Assembly (NCBI GenBank): GCA_933207985.1
Contig: OW240916.1
Coordinates: 139,225,048 to 139,289,047 of the forward strand
DNA length: 64,000 nt
Source: Pelobates cultripes
Lineage: Eukaryota > Chordata > Amphibia > Anura > Pelobatidae
Direction of reading: 5' to 3'
The position numbers and the translations under genes were made by a program. Position 1 is the first letter of the stretch; the number at the start of each line of letters is the position of its first letter. Below, one piece after another: positions 30,897 to 42,927 of the stretch. The notes below the pieces were generated by a model. That model ran no database searches, was not told the DNA's origin, and worked only from the letters and a program-made list of their open reading frames with translations.

Positions 30897-33294
30897 CCCA
30901 CAGTGATGGTTACCCTAAACTTCAATATCCCACTAGATACCATCAGAATGTTACAAGAGAGAAGTATAGACCGAGAAGATATTCCTACAGATATAATACA
31001 AACCACTCTTATCCAGGGAGAAAAACCGAAAGGGAGGAAATCCATCAAAGGTCTAGAAAAGATTCTCAGAATCAGAAAGAACGTAGACCTTATGGATATC
31101 CCCATTATGAGGAAGACCAAATTCTAACGCAAAATAGGTATGAAGCCCTAACTGACCATAAAGAGGAGGAGGTTTTTTGGCAGAGCAGAGCCAAGGGCAG
31201 GCACAAGATAGACCAAGAAACACACACTCCCACCAATTCCAAAAGAAGAAGGGACCTACAGAGGAACAAAAGGAGGTAGACATGTACAGGGTAAGAAAAA
31301 GACAAATGAACCTAAGGAGTTAATGAAAGGCATTTTTAATCTAAGCAATAAGGTTTTGGACCCCATCATAAAGCAATGCTTAACAAGGGACTTGAGTTTG
31401 CCCCAAGTGCAGGCCTTAATCATTTCAAGATGTACATCGATCTCAATCGTTTCAAACTAATTTGTGTATAAAAAATTTTTTTCTTAAAGATCCAGTGAGT
31501 AGGAACCAACTTAATCAAAGTATACTCCCCAAAGATGCTCCTAATTTTAAACATACTCTATTAAAAAATAAATCGTCGTTTTACCCGAAACAAATGATCT
31601 TGGACAAAATAATCTCTTTTGAGACTATAGTTATGACTAAAATTAATAAAATTGCATCAGGGTTCTGGTATGTAGCCGTGCAAACGCTGGTGCTCAACAC
31701 CAGAGGGCATGTGGTTACCCTGCACCAGGCCCTGATAAATCCACTCTCATGCTGAAGACTCCCACTTATCATCAGACACTCAGGGGTACCGGTTTCTGTA
31801 GCGCCACTTGTGACAGTCACATATTAAAGATACGATTATGGTTTTAAATATTTTAGAGAATGTAGTTTGGGACACTGACTGCATTTTAGTTATGTGTGTC
31901 GTAGCTGCACTTTATAGTAATATACCTCATTCCTATGGATGTAAAGCAGCAGAAAATTGTTTAACTCAATCCAATGATTTTTTACCAGAACAGATTGAGT
32001 ATATTTTAGAGGGGATTGATCTTATACTAAAACATATTTTTTTTTGGTATAATGATACCTTCTTTTTACAGATTAATGGGACAGCCATGGGGACCAAGTT
32101 CGCCCCCAGTTATGCCAATTTATGGCATTTTGGGAAGACTCTTTTGACTTTAATGGGCATGACTGGAGGGATAACTTGGTCTTCTATGGTCGTTATATAG
32201 ATGATATTTTATTCATATGGAAGGGTGAAGAAAACGATTTGGAGAGGTTTTGGGAGTTTTTAAACAGCAATGACTGGGGCATTAAGTTAACCAGCACATG
32301 GAGTAAAGAACAAGTCACGTTTTTAGATCTTGATATTTTCTCGGAGGAGGGGAAAATTAAAACTAGGAATCATTTTAAAAAAGTGGATTCTAATAGTTTT
32401 ATTGAGAGCATAAGCTGCCATCATTCCCCTTGGCTAGAGAACGCTCCTAACGGGCAATATCTTAGAATCCGCCGTAACTGTAGCGATCTGACGAGTTATG
32501 AAGAACAATCATTACGAATTAAGGGGGATTTTATGGTAAAAGGATATGATACACTGAAATTAGAGAATTCTAGACTTGAGATTAGAGACAGGGATAGAAA
32601 GGATCTATTAACATATAAAACGAGAACTAATACTAATATTCAAGATGTACCTTTTATTTGTAATTACAATACTTATAATTACCAAATACGTAAAATTATC
32701 AATAAATATTGGCCAATCCTACTACAAGATCCGGCTTTGAAACAAATTCTTCCCGCCAAACCTAGGATGATTTATAGAGGAGTGAGAAACCTTAAAAGCA
32801 GTTTAGTACAGAGTTCCCTAAAAGAGAAGAACCATTCTTCGACCATATTTGGAAATGAGAAGGGCTTTTATGGCTGTGGTTTATGCACAGCCTGTAAAAA
32901 GTCTGCATGTACAGGAAGGGTGATTAAAGATATAGCTATAAATGATAGGGTGAATATCCCTATCAGACAGTTTATGACATGCTATACCAAGAACTTGATC
33001 TACCTTCTAACCTGCCCATGTGTGTTAAGATACGTGGGTCGAACGACCAGACCTCTACATGTAAAGATCAGGGAACATATATATAACATCCAGATAGGAT
33101 TTGAACAACATAATGTTTCCAGCCATTTTAAAATGTTTCATGGGCAAAAACCGGAAGGTTAAGGATTGATAAGGATTGGAGAGGTGGCGATTTTATTAAA
33201 AAACTTGGGAAGTCGGAAATGGAATGGATCTATAAACTTAATACTTTGATCCCCTATGGTCTTAATTCCGACTTCGAGCTTTGCCACTTTTTAT
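30897..33294 (+). pseudogene. PLE2 RT/GIY-YIG gene, broken
   Basis: The N-terminus reads FNLSNKVLDP near 31338. A segment of about 200 bases at 31660-31830 has no PLE similarity and replaces much of the RT fingers. RT motif A at about 31890 reads VVAALYSNIPH where a catalytic Asp is expected (CDVASLYSNIPH type), so Asp is Val. GTAMGTKFAPSYANL follows; a frameshift lies at 32122-32200; then RYIDDILFIW. The frame 32122-33162 continues to the GIY-YIG core NLIYLLTCPC and RYVGRTTRP with KIREHI. A second frameshift near 33163 moves the last part (MEWIYKLNTLIPYGLN) to another frame ending at 33294. Confidence 0.8.
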
Positions 33295-34474
33295 AATTTG
33301 AGATGAAATTTAAAAAATATATTTTCTTTCTTGATTAGTGTCATTCATATTTTCATATTTTAGATTCTTTCTTGACTAATAGAAGATTATATCCACTGTC
33401 TCTTCCATATTTAATTTTAACTATATTCCATCATTTAATATTTAATATTTACACAAATTAAATTTTTTAGTCTTTATAATGTTATTGTTCTATTCCTGGT
33501 TTATTTCCTTCACTTAGAGGCTATTCTTTTAATTTTTTATTTTTTTCATCTACCCCTCATCGTTGGTTTAATATTTAATGATGCCTTTCTACTGGAACAA
33601 AAACATATACCGTTTATTTAGTTTGATTCATACGATTTAATCAGAGGAGGTTTGAAACGAATGGGTCAAGCTCTGGATAAAAATACACTCAGATGCCGTA
33701 CTAAGATATCTATGAGCTAAAAATGTGGGTAAAGTGCACTTTGGTTTTGTATTTGGGATTGTAGATGCATAGACAGGCTTAACAGACACAAATGATATCC
33801 CTTATATGTAAATGCTGTAGTCGCGGAATCATTATGTTTAAGGGTCTAGTTTTACATAAATATAAATGAATGCACTTATAACAATCTATAATTCTGTTTT
33901 CCCCGGCTTGCATTTTGAGCTAATTGAATGGATCTCACTAATGTTTCTATCTATATATGAAATTTCGTGAAAATCGGGGTGCTAACCGATCATAGAGGGG
34001 AAATTATTCATTTAAGATTTATTGTATCAATTCTTTATAATAAAATTATGAAATTATGCAATATAATGCTATGGCATACATAAAAATATGATTCTCTTAA
34101 AATTGAGCAGTTAATAGATTATAGAGGAGAAATGACTCATTTATGATTTATTGTATCCATTCTTTGTAACAAAGTAATGAAATCACGCAATATACTACTA
34201 TGCCACATATAGAAATAAGAGTTGATGTGTGACTATTATTTATACACAGTACATAAGGATTATAGACTGATACAGTTTTTTATCTTTTTTTGTTTTTTAT
34301 ATGTATTCGTGGCTCTTTATGGGTTAAAATGATTTGTATGGACTTTTCATCGCACTACAAGTTGCAGAGGACTAAAACTCCTATTCTCACTTATTGCTCA
34401 GTTAGAGCATATGATAATTTGGGCCACATGTAAGGACATCTGAAAGCCAGATAAGACATTTCGAAAGGAACTTT
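33295..34474 (+). other. PLE2 3' non-coding region
   Basis: AT-rich, no open frames of note. Two related segments share TTTATTGTATC and ATTCTTT-TAA-AAA-TATGAAAT words (near 34018 and 34148), a loose internal duplication of about 130 bases. Confidence 0.45.
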
Positions 34475-34525
34475 TAACATGATGGAGGCAGCCGACAGGA
34501 CTACAGATGTAAGCACCCGCCGACT
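34475..34525 (-). repeat. Right arm of 51-bp inverted repeat (PLE2)
   Basis: Contains AGATGTAAGCACCCGCCGAC, the complement of the left arm. It is internal to the 3' region, about 325 bases before the putative element end. Confidence 0.85.
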
Positions 34526-34856
34526 GCTTCTGGTCACAGTACGAGAGGGAGGCATGGACTGCACACGACGTACCTGTGGGTGGTAACGACGTGTAACGCT
34601 ATCTGTACACCGGCTCTCTACCCGCCAATTTTAAAAGGTATTTAGGCATAGATAAGGAACTATGGAACATTAAACGGACCCAGAAACGATTCAGACAGGA
34701 GCTGGGTCTATAGCTCTATGTTTGTGAGTGTACATACATTGAATATATTTAACTTTGTCTTGTTTTATACCATCTACACTATGTCCGATTATTTTTTCTA
34801 GATATCTGTTAATGTTACACTAAAAGAGGAATCCTCATCCTGTTTGACTCCAAAGT

Positions 34857-35480
34857 GAGAGTTTTGCTCCTAACTGAAACAAAGGGGATAATTCATTTAT
34901 TGTATAAGCACTACATTCTTTTTTTTGTCTTTAAAAATTCTGTTGTTTAAAATTGTTTTTTTTTGGTGGTGATCACTTCTGCAAGAAGGATAGAGGAACT
35001 GCAGGCTTTTTCATCATCAGACGAATTCACTGTTTTTCACCAAAATAAAGTGGTATTACATCCCAAATCTTCCTTTTTGCCTAAAGTGATCTCAAGATAG
35101 AAAATCAATTAGCTTATTATTTTACCATCTTTTTGCCAGGAACAATCTTCAGAAACAGAAAAGAAGTGGATCTATTAGATGTTAAAAGTGTCTTGGAAAT
35201 CTATTTTTACATATCAGCAGATTTCAGAATCTCCGATCATCTATTCATTAATTTTCAGAGATCCTTCAAGGATAAATAGTCTCCTAGAGCTACTATAGCC
35301 AGATATCTTACGGAAGCAATCAAGTTAGCTTATGAAGTCGGTAATATTCCCCTAGCATTTCTAGTGAAGGCTCACTACACAAGGGCAATATCTACATCAC
35401 GGGCAGAAAGGTATGCGTAAAGGATATCTGTAAAGCAGCTCCATAGTTCTTGTTCCATACCTTCATAACATATTAAAAGC
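34857..35480 (+). pseudogene. DIRS tyrosine recombinase, C-terminal remnant
   Basis: Near 34965-35100 the reading VVITSARRIEELQAFSSSD is followed by VFHQNKVVLHPKSSFLPKV, the strongly conserved ITSARR-ELQALS and LHPKSSFLPK motifs of DIRS recombinases (ITSARR carries the first catalytic Arg). Downstream pieces (about 35280-35400) are frameshifted. A central part of the domain is missing between the two halves. Confidence 0.65.
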
Positions 35481-35560
35481 TGGACATAGTTTACTCCTCT
35501 AAACCTGCTTTTGGGTGCAAGGTGTGTTGTGCAGTAGCCTATTGATATTCCCACCCTGTT

Positions 35561-36734
35561 TTGTAGGTGAAGGGTTCAGTATGGATCCTTGCAAATTCTG
35601 AATTTATATTTATCTTTGCTTTTTACCTAGAAACTTCTTCAGCCTCAAGTAATTGAGTCAATGGGCTTTATTACATGTTACCCTAGTAGTCTTCATTTAT
35701 GCCTAGTGGCGTACAAATAAATTTTTACCTTTTAATGCTCATCCTATGTGTTGTAAATCTAGAAGTGGTGCAACACACTTGTAACACACAATCAAAAAAA
35801 ATGTAATATATATATAAAAATAAAATGCAGTATACTTAATTTCACAATCCTAATCTTACATGTGCACAGAGTTAATTTATTTATTTTATTACAACGAAAA
35901 TTAAAGGATATAATTGTCAGTTATTGACCTTTCACCTTTCAATGCATTATGTAGCTCATAAGACAGAGTACGCTAACCTGGACAAGGGTCTTTCAGTCAG
36001 GAGCCTCTAATTTTGGTGTGTGGGACTTTGTCCAATAAACCTCTGTCCACTGGCTGTTCCACTTATCAAATATGTAATTTTAGATAGATTGCCAGACAGA
36101 CAGATATACAGAGAGAAAGAATATGATCAAATGGTATGCAAACAAATGCATTTTTGTTCTCACTTTTTATTCCAGATTTTAATAAGATTATATTATATAT
36201 TGCAATAATAAGTGTCCTGTTAAAATAGTTTGGCTTCTGGCATTAAATAACAGTATTTAACACAGGGGAAGGGGTTTGAGCTGTGGCAATTAAGGTCTTG
36301 ACAGTGGCAAACTGCAGTTACATGTGTTGCAGCTGTGACTGGGCCCATCACTCCAGGGTTCCCGGCTGCTCTGTGCACCCCTGCGATTGTGGTGAAGCCC
36401 CGGCCCGTGCGGTACTACTTCCAGGGCTGCACGTACATGGGGCTTATTGGATGGCCCATGCTTTTAGAGCCACCTGATGCAATGTATTTCCAGGGGCCCG
36501 GTCAGCTCTATGGTGCTCTAACAGCATGGCAAGGACCCTCCTATCACTTGTTTTCACTCGTACTGTCACACTCACCCCTTTTCTCCATGCCACACTCATG
36601 CTATCACATGAGTGATTCCTTCCAGCTAATATAGAGCACCACAAGGTAGGAGAGGGGGGAGTCAGAGTGGGAGCTCTGACTCCCATCAGCCTGGATCACT
36701 GTAGCCCAGGGAAGTCACCCTCCTGCACCTAAAA
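35561..36734. other. No supported gene
   Basis: 35561-36240 is AT-rich and unassigned. 36280-36700 is GC-richer with short overlapping frames but no recognisable domain. The segment CTGTCACACTCACCCCTTTT near 36563 reappears at about 37511 with its flanks (about 65 bases), so this is repeat-derived. Confidence 0.35.
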
Positions 36735-37365
36735 GATGGGAAACAGGAGGGTGATTAAAACATTTTGCATATGTGTCTGTGTGTTTTTGTATCTATCTAT
36801 CTGTCTGTGTGTGTGTGTATATATGTATGTATGTTTGTGCGTCTGTATGTGTATCTGTTTGTCTCCATGTATATCAGCATGTTTCTTTGTGAGTCTGTAA
36901 GTATGTGTATCTGTTTGTCTGCAAGTGTATCTGTATGTGTGTGTGCCCCTATGTATCTGTATGCATGTCACTGTTTGCATTTGCATGAGTGTCATTCTGT
37001 GTATCTGAATGTTTTCATTGATTGTCTGTGTATCTGCATGTGTGTCTGTGTATGTGTATCAGTGTTTGTACCTGTAGGAGTGTAATTCTCTGTATCTGAA
37101 TTTATGTCATTTTGTGTGTCTATGTATCTGCATGTGTGTCTGTGTGTATATATGTGTCTGTGTATCTGTATGTGTGTTAGTTTGTGTGTCTGTGTATTTG
37201 CATGTGTGTTTGTGTGTCTGTGTATTTGCATGTGTGTCAGTGTGTGTATCTGTGCATCCGTGCATGTATCTTTATGTGTTATATGGTTTGTATCTGCATG
37301 TATGTCAGTGTATATTTGTCTGTTTATCTGCATATGTGTCAGTGTATGCACCTGTGTGTCTGTGT
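36735..37365 (+). repeat. TG-rich degenerate minisatellite
   Basis: This is a long low-complexity run built from TGTGTCTGTGTATCTGCATG-like units. It is open in several frames on both strands (Cys/Val/Tyr-rich on one, Thr/His-rich on the other) only because of its composition. It is not coding. Confidence 0.85.
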
Positions 37366-37700
37366 AACTGTCACCCCACCAAACACACTTTCACCCCCTT
37401 CAAACCCTGTCACACTCACAATAACTCCCCCAGTGCTGTTACTTACTCTTGCCATACTCCCCTCCCATCGCTGTGCCATACTCATCCTATCACTCGCTTT
37501 CACTCGTACTGTCACACTCACCCCCTTTCTCCATGCCACACTCATGCTATCACATTAACCCCTCCAATTCTGTCACACTCATCCACCCCGACCATGCCAC
37601 ACTCACCTTTTGGGGTGTGAATGAGACACATGGAGGGGTTGGGGGTGTGAATTTGACACACGGAGGGGTTCGGGGGATGAGACATATGGGGTGAAGGAGG
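37366..37700. repeat. Imperfect CACACTCA-rich repeats
   Basis: TCACACTCACCC, GCCATACTC and GCCACACTCATGCTATCAC recur at irregular spacing, then GAGACACATGGAGGGGTT and GACACACGGAGGGGTT near 37625 and 37655. This is related to the segment at about 36540-36608. No gene. Confidence 0.6.
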
Positions 37701-39356
37701 GCCCAGGGCAATTTTTGCACCGGGACACTGATACCCACTCCAAGGCTTCAGGGTCTTGGAGTGGTTATTGATGTTGGTCAGCCAATAGAAATTACTATTT
37801 TAAAGTAACCAAGACTTCTGAGTGAAAGTCTTCTCATAACTCAATAGCATTGATCAGTGAATCAAATATTATTTTACAAGTCTAAGATTAAAAACATGCT
37901 ACACTGTTCCTTTAACTTGATATTGTAACCGTTCAGATTTTAATATTTCAGCCTGTGCTGAGCTCAGCTTGGGGGGAGATGTAAATGGATACTTGATTAT
38001 AATATTAGTAATGTCTTCTTCACTCTTACACAATCATATTATTTCAATTCATGTCCTAAAAGAGCATGGGCATCATCAATCATCTCAGCTGCTATTATCA
38101 AGTATCACACTACAGTCTTTAGTAACAGAGGCATGTCAGAAATAGTAGCTAAAAGTGAGATTCAAATCTATCTACCTATAATTTGAATCTTTCCTATGAG
38201 CGAGGACCAGATAATTGATGTGTTACTCACAAGCCGCGGAAAACAAATTATAAGGATAAAAAGACCAGGGTGGGTTTATGGCAGATTACTTAGATATAAT
38301 CAGCTCTGGATATTGTGTCTGACAAATTACTCATACAGATTTGTAATAAACTAGATTTTTCAGAAACTCAGTAGTTTTAAATGTAAATTTAACCCCTTTG
38401 GAGCCACAAGGGTATTGATAAAGAAATAGCAGCTACTTCTATGGTATGATTTTTTTGTTCGCTTAAAGAAGCAGGCACAAGAAGGGCCATATTCTTTAAA
38501 GCAAAAATCTCAAACTCAAGATGTGAAATTAATGAAATTCTGGTGGGGTACATGGACTTTGATGGCTGTTCTGAACAACCTATTTTAAAAATCTTGCTAT
38601 AATCAATGGATGCTATGCATAATTTAAGTATAATTTTGATTATTGTCAGACCTCCATATTAGGTTGCAAGGCTGGTACTCTCTTATCAGCAGAAGAGGTC
38701 AAGTAATTTTATATTGTATTATATTCCCAGGGACTGTAAATGATCAGAAGCCTAATAACTACGCACATAAAGGATATCAGAATTCTTATTAACCTTGATA
38801 TTAGAATACAGTGAGTTTCTATATAAAAATCCAACTGATCTGGTTATATGTGCAAGAGATAACATCAAAGTAATCTAAAAAATATGGATTTTTTAAGACA
38901 AGTTTATTGCAGTAATTAGAGAAAACTGATGTTTACAGGGGTTAATATCCATGCCTGGGGGCACACAAAAAATGTAGAACTCACTGCTAACCGGTAATAA
39001 TTTATAAAATATAGGAACTAGTCATTAACAAACAACCTGATGTGATTTAGACGTCGTTGAGAAATTATCAAGGTAAAATGAATAAGGTATTGTTCCAAAC
39101 AGCCTTTCCATGGATGAGTAAATATTAACAAATAAAAATAAATATATAAACTGCAGACCATACTGATGTCTGGCATCTGCACTGCTATCTGCCACGGTGT
39201 AACCACTTATAACAATATTCATATTGTTAACAATTAAATTGTTGTAGTCTATTACTACAGCATGTGTGCCATGCGTGGCTATGTTAAGGAGATCAGAGAA
39301 TCTTCCCAGCCATCCTGGAGCACCCTTCTGAAAGAGAGTGCAAGGTAATTGTGGTC
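37701..39356. other. No supported feature
   Basis: AT-rich DNA without long open frames or terminal repeats that I could recognise. The frames near 39018-39381 on the minus strand have no domain signature. Confidence 0.35.
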
Positions 39357-39361
39357 TGCAC

Positions 39362-40479
39362 TGTAACGGACAGTTTTGCACACAAGAGGTTAAAAAATAT
39401 TTAGGTGATATTCCCCTTTTCAGATGTACAGGCAGCTACTGCAATCACCAATCTCCCGAATTGCAAACACGTGAATACTCAAACTCCCGAACTGCAAGCA
39501 CATGAATTCACCAATCTCCCAAACTGCAAACACATGAATTCACCAATCTCCCGAACTGGAACCAGGGGAATGCTCCAAACTCCCGAACAGGAAACACACG
39601 AATGCTGTAAACAGCCGAACAGGAAAAACCATACAAACAGTTTACATTCCTGGCAGTCGCACTGTAACAGCATACAATCCAATTCCCCCCAAGAACGAGA
39701 TGACACTTCGTTTGAGGGTCAAGCAGAAATTACTGTACTGGCACATACAGCCTCTTTTATTCACAATCCACAAACATAGTACTACCCACAGGGTTTTGAA
39801 ATACAACCAATCAATCCGTACAATACACACAGACACTCCCACACAAAATCCTCCCCTCTGCCTGTGATATGATTACTGAACACAATGGTTAATCTAATTA
39901 TCACAGGCAGAGAAATACAGTATTATAAAACATATCACAGGGACCCTAAAACATGCAATAACCCCATAAAAAGTATATCCTCGGAACCAGGGGATCTGGG
40001 TGAACCACATATCCAAAATTCACCCAGATCCATTCAGTAGTTTGGAAGATGCAGTTTAATGCAGATTCCGCAGAACATATACAGGCTATATGAAAAAGAA
40101 TTACTGTATAATGTGTCTCCTGATGTATAGTTTAAAACTACTGAACGATGTCTTCGTGCACCAAATACTGACGAGATGGCACCATGTAGAAAAGTCCAAA
40201 CAGTGTCTGTGAGTTAAAATGGCCGGCCATCCATTGTTCTCACCATGTGCTTCATTCATTGTTCTCACCATGTGCCTCTGATACATGAAATGGTGGCCAC
40301 CCAGTAACTCCACAGTATGTCCCCAGATGGTTCTTAAAGGGCCAGCAGCATCATAATAAAATACAATATGCCCAAATACTGTATTTAAAGGGCCAAATCT
40401 CCCAGGGGCCATAGTCAGCAGGCAGGAGGCGGGCAAACAGGCTTCTCCAATGCCCAGTGGCGAGGTTGGTTTCGCCACA
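39362..40479 (-). mobile_element. Solo LTR, gypsy-like
   Basis: The segment begins TGTAACGGACAG and ends GGTTTCGCCACA (TG...CA), flanked by the 5-bp direct repeat TGCAC at 39357-39361 and 40480-40484. It is 1118 bases without coding content. Read on the minus strand it starts TGTGGCGAAACCAACC and ends CCGTTACA, the same CGTTACA ending as the solo LTR at 19134-19803. It contains a 32-bp minisatellite. The minus orientation and gypsy assignment are inference. Confidence 0.68.
39443..39630. repeat. 32-bp minisatellite inside the solo LTR
   Basis: About six imperfect copies of a unit containing CCAATCTCCCGAACTGCAAA and CACATGAATT run with a period near 32 bases. Later copies drift toward CTCCCGAACAGGAAACAC. 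Variable-number repeats in an LTR can distinguish copies. Confidence 0.8.
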
Positions 40480-40484
40480 TGCAC

Positions 40485-42465
40485 CTCTAATGAGTGCAAT
40501 TAGACCAAGTGTAACTTACCAAGTGTGATTCAGAGTGTTGCCATGTATTACCAATACTATGACTCACTGTAAAATTGCTAAAGTAGTGGGAGAGGCACAG
40601 GTGGTATGAACCAGTTGGAGGCGCAGACTGTGAGCTCCACCTATTGGACCACTAGTTGTCAACAAAGATACCCTGGCCACTCCCTGACCATAGTAAGGCA
40701 AAAAATTTATAATTGAAAAAGGAAAAAATGCTCTGTGCTATAAGGTGCTTAAAGTAGTATAAAGTGCTAGGATGAGGTAAAGCTGCTTCCACACATTAGT
40801 AGGAACCATCCATCCTTCTCCAATCTGATAGAAACAAACACTATTATACAAACAAGCGATAATAGTGAAAAGTGTGTAGCGCTAGAGAAAAATGACACTT
40901 ACCCCTAAGGGTTAAGGGCTGTGAGGTATTTGAAAGTCTCCAAAAGGAACAATTAAAACAAACTATAGTGTAATACAGTTGTAAGCAAGTAGTGAGAATA
41001 ATTATTTATTGAATGCACTCACGTGGTTTAGAGCCTATTAAGGACCGGCTCTAATCTCATCCGTTGTGTACTTAAGATGACACACACCCTATACGTCCAT
41101 ATTAGGTGAAACCTCAATAGTGGAGATAAAAGCGGGAGGAAACAACCAAGCAAAGCTGACCCTGGTGTAGAAATCCTTAGTATAAATAGGAGAAAATAAG
41201 ATATATGTGGCTTCTCACCTTATTTAGAGCCTCTGACTTAGCTCTAAGTTTACAAATGTATGTGTCTGTTTAGGGTGACACTGAAAAGAAGGGCAGTGTC
41301 ATCCTAAATATGGAATCTTAACTGTAAAGTTTAGACCAGTGATTCCCAAACAAGTCCAGGTTTTATCAATATCTTCATTAGAATAAAAAAGGAAAATACA
41401 TCAATCCTGGATTGTTGGTTAGCCATGATGACTTGTTTGAGAACCACTGGTTTAGACCAAAACAACCAAGATGGAACATTAAATGAGTTGGATTATTTTG
41501 GCGTAAAATCTAAAATAACCTTGTTTTTCCACAAATTCCTTGTTTACCAAAAAAAAATAAAAAAAAATAAACAAACAAAAAAACAGCCAGTGCTTGTGTG
41601 GATGATGGCTTGAGGACAGGATATTTTTTAAAATGTTTTTATTGTATAACAATTTAAAAAAAAAATTTTTTTATTTTTTTTTAACTCTAATGGATATCAT
41701 TGCTTCTTTTATATCTTTGGAATTGCATCTTTTGGTTCTCTATCCCAAAGCATGCTGCTTCACTAAGCCACTCGATTGGGTCTACTTATTAAACTTACTA
41801 CATTTTACCCATTTTCTTATATTTACTAATGGAAATCTGACCAACCAAATCTGTATTATTCAGCCAGAAACATTTGGTTACTGATTTAAAATAGGTGCTT
41901 TAGGCTGAATCCTATAGAAAGTATAAGACCTGGAATATTTATAAAACACCAGTTTTAAGTGAAAACGGGGCTGAACGCATCCTGCATGAAGTACATTTAA
42001 AAATGATTATTCACTTGCTTTTTGCATAGAGTTGGCAAATAGTTAAAAACCTTTCAAGGGTTAACCATGCTTTCCAGCTACCTCAGGAGAAAAAAAATAA
42101 AGCCTAAGTTGCCTGCTAGCTCTGCCATCGTGCAAATTGTACAGATTTTTATAATTTCAGCCAGCAGCATTTGGTTGAAATCCAGACTCAATTCTAGCTT
42201 GCTTTGAGCCAGTATTGCAAAATCTGGACAATGTTAAATAGTGTGAACAATGTCTGCATTTTGATGGCCTAATGGCCCTGTACAGAACAAGCTGGAACTG
42301 GCAGAACTGGCTGGTTTTATTAGTTCGGTACAGGGCCATTCACACTTTAGTAAATAAGTATATATTCCTTTCTAAAAAGCACCACAGTACTTACTTGCCA
42401 TTATTTGAACTCAGGGGATGTTTTCAAAACATTCAAATTCGATTTTGCGTATTGAAACTACAATT
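40485..42465. other. Mostly unassigned; one strong hairpin
   Basis: No gene recognised. The part at 40700-41260 has the look of an old dispersed repeat (words such as TATTAAGGACCGGCTCTAATC) but I cannot name it. A hairpin lies at 42271-42340. Confidence 0.3.
42271..42340. repeat. 18-bp hairpin
   Basis: AATGGCCCTGTACAGAAC (42271-42288) pairs with GTTCGGTACAGGGCCATT (42323-42340), one mismatch, loop of 34 bases. It may be a tiny foldback element. It also explains the mirror-image open frames beginning MALYRT on both strands. Confidence 0.75.
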
Positions 42466-42927
42466 TTAAAGGGACACTATAGTCACCAGAACAACTACAG
42501 CTTATTGTATTTGTTCTGGTGAGTATAATCAGTCCAAGCAGGCTTTTTAATGTAAACACAGCCTTTTCAGAGAAAATGCAATGTTTACATTACAGCCTAG
42601 GGACACCTCCACTGGCCACTCCTCAAATGGCTATTAGATGTACTTCCTGGGGCAGTGCTGCACAATGAAGAGATGCTGATTGGTCAGTACTGTGTTTGGC
42701 TTGTGCTGGCTCTTCCCCTGATCTCCCTCCCTCTGGGAAAGCATTGTTATTGGCTGAATCAAGACTTCTGATGATGTCAGTCAAGGAGGCAGATCAGGGA
42801 CAGAGCCAGCAGGGGAGAAATGGAATAAAGGTAAAATTTTACTATATGAAGGAGGTAGGAGGGGGTAAGAGGACTAGTGGGTGCTTTAACACTATAGGGT
42901 CAGGAATACATGTTTGTGTTCCTTTAA
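42466..42927. mobile_element. T2-like MITE, TTAA-flanked
   Basis: TTAA duplications at 42466-42469 and 42924-42927. The left end is AGGGACACTATAGTCACC. The right end reads inward as AGGAACACAAACATG, with a terminal hairpin around CACTATAGGGTCAGG. No coding potential is expected. The same family is seen at 15506, 51362, 59945 and 63376. Confidence 0.75.

Larger units (their letters stand above)
30841..34856 (+). mobile_element. Penelope-like element PLE2, nested in the DIRS copy
   Basis: TCCAAAGT occurs at 30841-30848 and 34849-34856 and may be the target-site duplication. The 5' end begins with a 51-base segment whose inverted copy lies inside the 3' region (34475-34525). An N-terminal frame (NRYEALTDHKEEE near 31135), a decayed RT and a GIY-YIG domain follow. 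The 3' non-coding part runs from 33295 to about 34848. No hammerhead core was found in it. Inverted pLTR copies at PLE 5' ends are known. The 8-base duplication is short enough to be chance. Confidence 0.6.
28650..35560 (+). mobile_element. Decayed DIRS-type retrotransposon, split by PLE2
   Basis: The left part (28650-30840) reads as a DIRS pol: post-gag text, reverse transcriptase, RNase H and the start of the tyrosine recombinase. The right part (34857-35560) resumes the recombinase. DIRS elements use a tyrosine recombinase and make no target-site duplication (established). PLE2 sits between. No terminal or internal complementary repeats were recognised, so ends are approximate. Stops and frameshifts are frequent. 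Confidence 0.65.

Noticed and set aside
34665..34710. GAAAC-containing stem-loop in the PLE2 3' region
   Set aside because: GACCCAG can pair with CTGGGTC, but no CUGANGA box lies at the required place, so it is not a hammerhead.
36280..36640. GC-rich overlapping frames that could be a host exon
   Set aside because: No splice-site context, domain or codon pattern convinced me, and part of the segment is repeated near 37511.
36735..37620. Long open frames rich in Cys/Val or Thr/His on both strands
   Set aside because: They arise from TG-rich low-complexity repeats that are open in several frames at once; no domain or start context supports coding.
42157..42469. Opposed frames both starting MALYRT
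   Set aside because: Explained by the 18-bp hairpin at 42271-42340.
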